From Mitragyna speciosa (lineage: Eukaryota > Streptophyta > Magnoliopsida > Gentianales > Rubiaceae), in NCBI GenBank assembly GCA_024721245.1, contig CM045560.1:2852001-2916000 (forward strand): a stretch of 64,000 bases of DNA, given 5' to 3'. The position numbers were made by a program, and so were the translations under genes. The notes below the pieces were generated by a model. The model saw nothing but the letters and a program-made list of their open reading frames with translations. It did not search any database and was not told the DNA's origin. Within the stretch, counting starts at the first letter, position 1, and each line of letters opens with the position of its first letter. Of the stretch, positions 63,606 to 64,000 are shown in pieces.

Positions 63606-64000
63606 CTACAAAATCATAGAAATCGGCTTATCTCGGGCTAAACCAACCTTACTTTGTGATTTGATTTTCGACATATTTACTAGTTTGTCTCGGTAATATT
63701 ACAAACCAGGTTCGCTAATGTTATAACATATGCAGAAATACAATATAATACCGTGCAGATTTATTATATTTGCATATCGCACAATAAAACAAGAAAAAAT
63801 ATAAGAATCCTAGATGAATAATCTATGAAGCTTCCAAAAACCACAACCTGGAGTTTTGGAAACTGGCAGAGAGTACCCTTTCAAGATTTCGCTTACGCAT
63901 ATTTCATGATCAAAGCATGGTTGACTTACCAGATATCAACAACCCAAAATCAGATTAAGCAGGAAACGATCCGATTCAAGAAAGAAGAAACTTAACTTCA
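63606..64000. other. Part of intron 2 of the second SCPL gene
   Basis: About 395 bases upstream of exon 3 with no frame resembling SCPL exon 2; taken as intron running off the window edge. Confidence 0.6.

Noticed and set aside
1..64000. CRISPR array, bacterial operon or phage-like system
   Set aside because: The sequence is a plant nuclear region; the short repeats seen are tandem duplications or transposons without regular spacers.

Overview
This is nuclear DNA from a flowering plant, most likely a eudicot. The genes are split by many short-exon introns, are AT-rich outside exons, and encode plant-specific families (SOB FIVE-LIKE, ECA-type Ca2+-ATPase, serine carboxypeptidase-like). Non-autonomous plant transposons lie between and inside them. 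Nothing looks bacterial, organellar or viral. I found no CRISPR array, rRNA gene or credible tRNA gene. Exon boundaries were placed by hand from GT/GC-AG signals, reading-frame continuity and family conservation. In every multi-exon model the phases close exactly.

Layout. 1-4.2 kb is repeat DNA: a tandem array of TRIM (terminal-repeat retrotransposon in miniature) units, then a 2.6 kb non-autonomous hAT-like transposon with an internal duplication. 4.2-8.1 kb has no recognisable gene. 8.27-9.24 kb (+) is a SOFL gene in the SOB FIVE-LIKE family linked to cytokinin-related growth. 9.2-14.2 kb is intergenic with short tandem repeats. 14.2-20.7 kb (-) is an 11-exon WD40 gene, the UTP4/Cirhin homologue (Arabidopsis POPCORN), for 18S rRNA processing. 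23.4-47.5 kb (+) is a 34-exon ECA3-type P-type Ca2+/Mn2+ pump of 1000 aa; its introns hold a LINE fragment, a 2.1 kb repeat and a MITE-like sequence. 49.6-50.0 kb (+) is a short SKP1-like gene lacking its C-terminal end. 50.8-57.4 kb (-) and 60.7 kb to past the right edge (-) are two head-to-tail serine carboxypeptidase-like (SCPL, acyltransferase clade) paralogues with the same intron layout. The first has an intact TRIM in intron 5. A second copy of the 2.1 kb repeat separates the two.

The genes do not form a pathway; this is an ordinary gene neighbourhood. The tandem SCPL pair is the one cluster with a likely shared role (acylation of specialised metabolites, or peptide hydrolysis). I see no new enzymatic or defence system. 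The more unusual signals are structural: TRIM units whose non-coding interior is better conserved than their LTRs, conserved GC-AG introns in both SCPL paralogues, a 38 bp duplication that copies a splice acceptor, a truncated SKP1-like gene with decayed copies of its own 5' end, and an imperfect 71 bp host duplication bracketing a repeat.
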